64,000 bases of DNA from Euglena gracilis (taxonomy: Eukaryota; Euglenida; Euglenophyceae; Euglenales), in NCBI GenBank assembly GCA_039621445.1, contig CP154957.1:19732714-19796713 (forward strand), read 5' to 3'. The notes under the pieces are model-generated. The model did not search any database and was not told where the DNA came from. It saw only the letters and a list, made by a program, of their open reading frames with translations. The number at the start of each line of letters is the position of its first letter. The first letter of the stretch is position 1. Positions 59,630-64,000 of the stretch are shown piece after piece. The position numbers and the translations under genes were made by a program.

Positions 59630-60061
59630 GTGTACGTCCCACCCCGGCTTTTCTACTTAAGGTTTTCCCCTGAAAAGCCCGTGGGGGGAGTAACAATAAA
59701 ATTTGCTTCCCTTTTCCCCTTTTGAATGCAAAGCACACAAGCAGAAGAATTGGTGGGACCGCAGTCCCTTATATGATTGTGACTTTTGCTCTTTCGAGCT
59801 TTGTAAAAGAAAGAAAGAAAACTTCTATTCAAATGGGACTTCGCCCTCAGAATTATAAAATAGAATTGCAAAGCACCAAACCCTGTAACCTTGAATTAGG
59901 AACCAGAGGCTTTCGTTAAGCTTTCGCTATCTCTGAGATTCTCTCTTTGTCTTATGGTTTTAACCATGCCACTGTGTACGGCCCGGCCGTAGCCAGGTTG
60001 TAGGCCGTAGCCCCTTGTATCTGGTACACAGTGCCATGGCAGAATGGCTGCCTGGTACACA
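59630..60061 (-). repeat. E3 5' LTR
   Basis: 432 bp, near-identical to 42281-42712. In transcription orientation it starts TGTGTACCAGGCAGCC and ends GGGACGTACAC. Confidence 0.95.
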
Positions 60062-60067
60062 GCAGGA
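60062..60067. repeat. Target-site duplication, right (E3)
   Basis: GCAGGA, identical to 42275-42280. Confidence 0.8.
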
Positions 60068-60640
60068 CCTCTGGCTGTCAGGACCCCTCCACAGTAAAAT
60101 GTGCTAACCAACCCATCGAACCTGAAATATGCCTTGCACCTCTGCACGTCGTCACCAACGGTTGAGTCAATTCCTCAAGTGTGTCTGACTTCCAATTGTC
60201 GGAGTGCTGTGGCGGTCCCCCCATTGACAGGGTTCATGGGGAGCCAGCCCAACCACTCCAGCTTTACCCAGCTTTCTCCTCGCAATTTAAACGGTCAGCG
60301 TGGTAAGGGTAAAGGTTTTGTGGGTGGCCCATCTCACCATCAGGACGCCCCACAAACTTCAGCTAATGTTCTTTTGACCAGCCCCCCACTCCTCTCTCTT
60401 TACCCTCCTGTGCAAAACATCGCTGTCGCCGGCAGTTGGTTTTGTAAATAGGTCTTTCTCCCTGGTCAGATATGACTGGCCAGGTGCCCCCTCCTTCCAC
60501 ACCCTACCCTTCAATCTTTTCCGATTATGGAATGAGACCTCCATGCGTGCCATAGGCACCACCCAAACTGGGTGGATGGGACTTTCTGGAATGGAAACCT
60601 TCCAGCCCCATTTTCAAATGGGCTCTTCCGCTTCCACCCC
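60068..60640 (+). pseudogene. Continuation of the foreign gag fragment
   Basis: Resumes the sequence interrupted by E3. Frame 60101-60451 ends in a basic GQRGKGKGFVGGP stretch like the GKGKGKG run left of E3. Beyond 60451 frames are short. Affiliation by position. Confidence 0.45.
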
Positions 60641-60841
60641 TCTGCCGCAACAAGTAGGCACCGCATAAGCGGTTAACCACTTTTGCGCGTTTTTGCGTGC
60701 TTTTGCACTTTCATTCCCTTTTTCCTTTTGCCATTTGGCAGATAGGAGGTCGGCAGCAATGTGCTGGAACATATCCTGCAGGACTATGTCCGAAACCCCA
60801 ATGGCCTGGGATAGCCTGGTCCATGTTTGAAATCGGGCTAT

Positions 60842-60857
60842 AGCCCTGGGAGGGGGA
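60842..60857 (+). promoter_or_regulatory. Outer element polypurine tract
   Basis: AGCCCTGGGAGGGGGA on the plus strand just before the 3' LTR. About 180 bases upstream, CCGCAACAAGTAGGCACCGC and CACTTTTGCGCGTTTT parallel the 3' end of E2, confirming common ancestry. Confidence 0.75.
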
Positions 60858-61252
60858 TTGTACCAGGCACCATCCCAGTTCTGTGGTTCGCCATATAACT
60901 GCTCCGCCACAACGTCAACTCTGAGCATAGCCTCAGACATAGGATTGTGGCAGAGCTTAAGGATAATCGTGATCATGATCACGTGTGATCACGTGACCTC
61001 CTCTCTCCTCTCTCTCCTCTCCTCTCTTTACTTGATTTCAAGTTTTGACTTGTTCAACAAAGTCCTGAAAGGACAGCCAAATACTTGGCATCGATTGTCG
61101 TAGCCCATGGGGCTTCTCCCCTTGACGTGTGCTCTGCCTCTAAATTGGGGAAAAGAGCTTCCAAATTTTATATTATTTTCTTTTTTTTGTTACTCCAACT
61201 TTTTACCTTGCGCACCAAAGGCCGAAAGCGAGGAAAAGGGTTGGACATACAA
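60858..61252 (+). repeat. Outer element 3' LTR
   Basis: Matches 24421-24817 nearly throughout (CGCCATATAACTGCTCCGCC, ATACTTGGCATCGATTGTCG). It has a TCTCC expansion near 61000 and ends GGACATACAA. Carries the same palindrome cluster. Confidence 0.9.
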
Positions 61253-61258
61253 TGACGT
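61253..61258. repeat. Target-site duplication, right (outer element)
   Basis: TGACGT versus GGACGT at 24415-24420. Confidence 0.7.
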
Positions 61259-61659
61259 ACCTCAAGACATGCCTCATATCCAGGCGTTGACCTTGTTGAG
61301 CCTTCCGGACGCAGAGTGCCAGATCCGCTGGCAGCTGCAGAGACGGTGCCTCCCAAGGCACTCGTTATCCATCCACCTCGTCGCCTTCTTCCTCTGTGTA
61401 AATTGCGTCGCCTGCACCTTTGCTTCTCGCTCCGAGACGTGTTCCCGACGCAGTTTCTCCATTGAGACGGAAGGCAACGTCAGCACACTTGTTGTCTGAC
61501 AACTCCGCCAGGGCCATGTCGGCGTTGGACACCAATGCGAGGCTGCAGAGGAAGGAGTTCAGGTAGTCCACGAAGTTTGCACTGACTAGTACCACTCCCG
61601 TAAGTCTTTGAATGGCTCTTGCACACTTCGTCGAGGCCCAGCCTCCGTCATTCCAAGCT
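61259..61659. other. No gene recognised
   Basis: Short overlapping frames only. Confidence 0.5.
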
Positions 61660-62075
61660 TGTCCTATCCTTCCTCGAGGCAAGCCGACCAGGGAGGAAGG
61701 GACACCGGGGGCGATGCACAAAAACGTTGTGAGGTCATGCCTTGCTCCCCGGCGGTTCCGGCGAGGCGGCACTAAGCGCGACCTCCTAACCCAGCGCACC
61801 AAGACAATCACAACAAACGTTGGCTGCATTTTCCACGACGTGGAGACCATGGCGCTGTTTCTTTGCCTGGGGGGTCACCCCCACCTTCCCCCCCCCTGGC
61901 CCCCATCTTCTGATCGAGGGCGTTTGAAGACATATTTTCTTCCATGGTTGGGGGGGTCGAGTCGGGCTCACGATGTCTCTGTGCTTCACCGTCGGTGTCC
62001 CTTCCTCCCTGGTGGGCTTGCCTCGAGAAAGTACGAGACACCTCAGGCTCCGCACTTTGCCATTGTGAGGCCAGA
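61660..62075. repeat. Foldback repeat family member with long inverted arms
   Basis: Left arm CCTCGAGGCAAGCCGACCAG then GGAAGGGACACCG (61674-61712); right arm inverted, CGGTGTCCCTTCCTCCCTGG then TGGGCTTGCCTCGAG (61990-62025). The right half in reverse complement matches 20770-20930. Confidence 0.7.
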
Positions 62076-62329
62076 TTGTGCACTGAAAAAAGGGAGGTAA
62101 ACCACACGACACAAGAAAGTTTCCAAGAAAAAAAAGATATTTAAGTTGCTCCATTTCCGTCCTGTTTTTTTTTCCATTTTATTTTCCTCGCAGGTCGTCC
62201 AGAAACTAACCTTAATTTTAAGATGCTTTGTGCCCACTCAGTCGAGAAAAACTGCCCAGGGGTAGGTCGGAGCTGTTCATGAATTTTTGGCCCCTTGGCC
62301 CTTCTGTCAGGGAATTTCTTAAGCCGGAG

Positions 62330-62625
62330 GGCCGCTGAGCTCGAGGGCGAAGCACAAAGACATTGTGAGGCCATGCCTTTCTCGCCGGTGGTACAGTGTG
62401 ATTGTTCGTTGCGCTGGGTTAAGCGTCCCTGCTTAGTGCCGCCTCGCCGGTGGTGGCTGCGTTGTCTCCGACGTGGCGACCATGGCCCTGTCCACTCGAG
62501 CTTTGCACTTCGGATGGGTGAGATACTGCTTGTTTGTGCCGGAGGTTTGTTCATGGTGGGTTGTTTTGGTGGGGTGCCTCTTGCTGCTTTTTGTTGCCGG
62601 AGTTGGTTGACCTTAACGCCCTTTG
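62330..62625. repeat. Foldback repeat family member
   Basis: GAGGGCGAAGCACAAAGACA, GTCCCTGCTTAGTGCCGCC and TGTTTGTGCCGGAGGTTTGT, also seen in the copies at 16321 and 20755. Confidence 0.6.
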
Positions 62626-62639
62626 GACCACAAGCAATC

Positions 62640-62816
62640 ATGTCGACATCAATCACACCGGAGACGGAATGTCCTACAGACGAGAGCACCTACAACGAGG
62701 CCTGGGGACGTCTGTTCCACGACCCCGGTGAAGCACGCGCTTTGCTGAAGACCACATCGTTGGAGTGGCGTCAGCGTGGTCGCAGCGTCAGCTCCCGGCT
62801 TCTAGTCAACGTCTAA
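62640..62816 (+). CDS. Small ORF, 58 residues, unknown
   Basis: ATG to TAA, MSTSITPETECPTDESTYNE then AWGRLFHDPGEARALL and a basic end. Less biased than surrounding frames. It ends 112 bases before the fourth gag copy, so it may be part of that element's leader or an unrelated exon. No family recognised. Confidence 0.3.
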   Translation: MSTSITPETECPTDESTYNEAWGRLFHDPGEARALLKTTSLEWRQRGRSVSSRLLVNV

Positions 62817-62927
62817 GCAGACGAGCAGGCTCCGGAAGGTTCTATACGGTATTACCCGTTACAGCCCCTCTGGTTCCAGCACAACTGCTTAGTTTTGTGG
62901 GATTTTGCTGCTTTTGTCACCAGAAAG

Positions 62928-64000
62928 ATGCAAAGCACAGGCCCCAACCATCAATTCAACTATGCCTTATTACAGGCATCATTGCAAGACATTGACCAAG
63001 AAACAGGGGATTGGAAGCGTTTATGTGAAATTGCTTCCAGTTCCCACGCCGATGAGGCACAATTGGTTCAATTGTCAAGATTGCAACATTCGTCATCATT
63101 GACAGTGGTCGGCGATGAGCCCTCCACTTCATTGGCTTCAGAGGCTAATGCGGCCTCTTCCGCAATCACCTTGCCACAACGGGGGTATTCGCCTCTGTCT
63201 GCGGCAATGGTGCAGCTGTGCACACCGGAGAGACCCGTGGTGATTCCGCCACCGGGCTTCTCTGGTGATGGTTGGCTGGAAACCCCGTGTTTCTTTCAAC
63301 CACCACCCGCTCTTCCACCGGCAAGCCCTTACAGAGCTTTGCCACCACCACCCGATCTTGGGTGTTATCCCGCACTACCTTAGCCACCGGAGACTCGCCT
63401 AGTGGTACCGGAATTCTCCGGTACGTCCCAACCCATGGATGGCTATGGGAAGGGCACTGGTGAGCTCCTCACTGCTGATGATGTGCAGGATATCGTGGCT
63501 CGGCTTCCCGGGGATCACCCCCTTGTGAGGCAGTTCAACCATGTGCAACAATGCGCTGCAGAGTGTGCAACCGCACTGAACAAAGTGCTTCAGTTTGATG
63601 AGGACAACCAGAAACATGTCTTCACCAAGCTGGAATACTGCTGGAATTACTTGCAGGAACTTGGCAAATGTTGCCAGAGGAATTTCGAAAGTGCGGGTAT
63701 TGACCTTGCAAACTTTCGGGAAACCTTTGACAAAATGTGCCAGCAACTCCCGCAAAACTTCCGGCAAATTAGTGAATGCATGCATGAAGCTTAAACTCGG
63801 AATGACTCCAAGTTTCTGCACTTGCATGACTCACTACAACGGTTATCGGGACAAATGGAGTCCTGTTCGTCCGCGTTGTTGCATTTGCAACAACAGTTGC
63901 ATGCACGAGATTCCTCGTCTGCAACATCCAGCAGTGGTGAATTTGTGTCTATGGACCATTTCACCACATTGTCCGCAACTTTCCATGAATCGCAACACCG
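62928..64000 (+). pseudogene. Fourth copy of the family gag, truncated by window end
   Basis: ATG at 62928 opens MQSTGPNHQFNYALLQASLQ, like MQSSSTNTSKALINSL of E2. Then GDGWLETPCFFQPPPALPPA, VARLPGDHPLVRQFNHV and NKVLQFDEDNQKHVFTKLE match the E3 and outer gags. A TAG at 63381-63383 replaces the Trp of the LPW motif seen in both other copies, and TAA at 63792-63794 interrupts again, so this copy is mutated. No LTR or primer site was found upstream. Confidence 0.85.

Larger units (their letters stand above)
42281..60061 (-). mobile_element. E3: 17.8 kb Ty3-type chromointegrase retrotransposon with a large novel 3' ORF
   Basis: Both ends carry a 432 bp LTR differing at two positions by eye, and GCAGGA is duplicated on both sides. 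Minus-strand order: LTR, primer site, gag, protease, Dam-like domain, RT, RNase H, integrase with chromodomain, ORFs X, Y and Z, polypurine tract, LTR. The pol order and chromodomain place it with Ty3/gypsy chromoviruses (Metaviridae). It is much larger than the usual 5-8 kb because gag is about 4.9 kb and the extra 3' ORFs about 5.6 kb. Frames are broken in several places, mostly at or near homopolymers. It is inserted into the foreign gag fragment within the outer element. Confidence 0.92.
24421..61252 (+). mobile_element. Outer LTR retrotransposon, split by three nested insertions
   Basis: Two same-strand LTRs of about 395 bp (24421-24817 and 60858-61252) share almost all of their sequence and are flanked by a 5/6-matching hexamer. 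A primer-binding site follows the left LTR and a polypurine tract precedes the right one. Own sequence is 24421-29699 (gag, protease), 35826-36167 (remnant of the 3' ORF) and the 3' end near 60640-60857. pol and most of the 3' ORF are absent, so the element was an internally deleted derivative. Inserted inside are E2 (29700-35819), a DNA transposon (36168-40894) and E3 (42281-60061). Total span 36.8 kb. Confidence 0.8.

Overview
This is a eukaryotic, repeat-rich nuclear window, most likely from a protist or microalga. The evidence is a host gene split into small exons by long introns (up to 2.7 kb), two apparent GC-AG introns, and an interspersed landscape of Ty3-like LTR, DIRS-like and DNA transposons. 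I cannot name the species; a chromerid- or dinoflagellate-type alga would fit. No rRNA, tRNA, CRISPR array or bacterial operon was seen.

Layout. (1) 216-8418, + strand: seven exons encoding the C-terminal ATPase (NBD2) of an ABCC/MRP-type transporter; earlier exons lie left of the window. Its introns hold simple repeats, a degenerate ~190 bp satellite and C-tract-tipped inverted-repeat elements. (2) 8419-16947: no convincing gene, but a 260 bp MITE, another C-tract element, a second block of the same satellite and members of a foldback family. (3) 16948-24111: two decayed DIRS-like elements in opposite orientations (RT, RNase H, Dam-like domain, tyrosine recombinase). (4) 24421-61252: one nested stack. 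An outer + strand LTR element has its 5' LTR at 24421-24817 and its 3' LTR at 60858-61252, flanked by near-identical 6 bp target duplications. Inside it sit E2 (29700-35819, - strand, gag only), a 4.7 kb DNA transposon with a CACTA/KDZ-like transposase (36168-40894) and E3 (42281-60061, - strand), a 17.8 kb Ty3-type chromointegrase element whose 432 bp LTRs differ at only two bases. (5) 61259-64000: foldback repeats, a small ORF and the start of a fourth gag of the same family.

E3 is the most remarkable object. Reading 5' to 3' on the minus strand it has an initiator-Met-type primer site, an over-sized gag with an arginine/serine-rich zone between two zinc knuckles, an aspartic protease with a Cys-rich tail, a Dam-like domain lying upstream of RT, then RT-RNase H-integrase-chromodomain. 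Beyond pol lie about 5.6 kb of three overlapping frames (X, Y, Z; about 1.9 thousand residues in total) that match no family I recognise. The end of Z is also preserved in the outer element, so this 3' ORF is a family trait. E2 and the outer element kept gag and the cis signals but lost pol, so they look like non-autonomous passengers of an E3-like helper. E3 has almost identical LTRs yet many broken frames, which points to assembly or homopolymer errors, recoding, or replication in trans.
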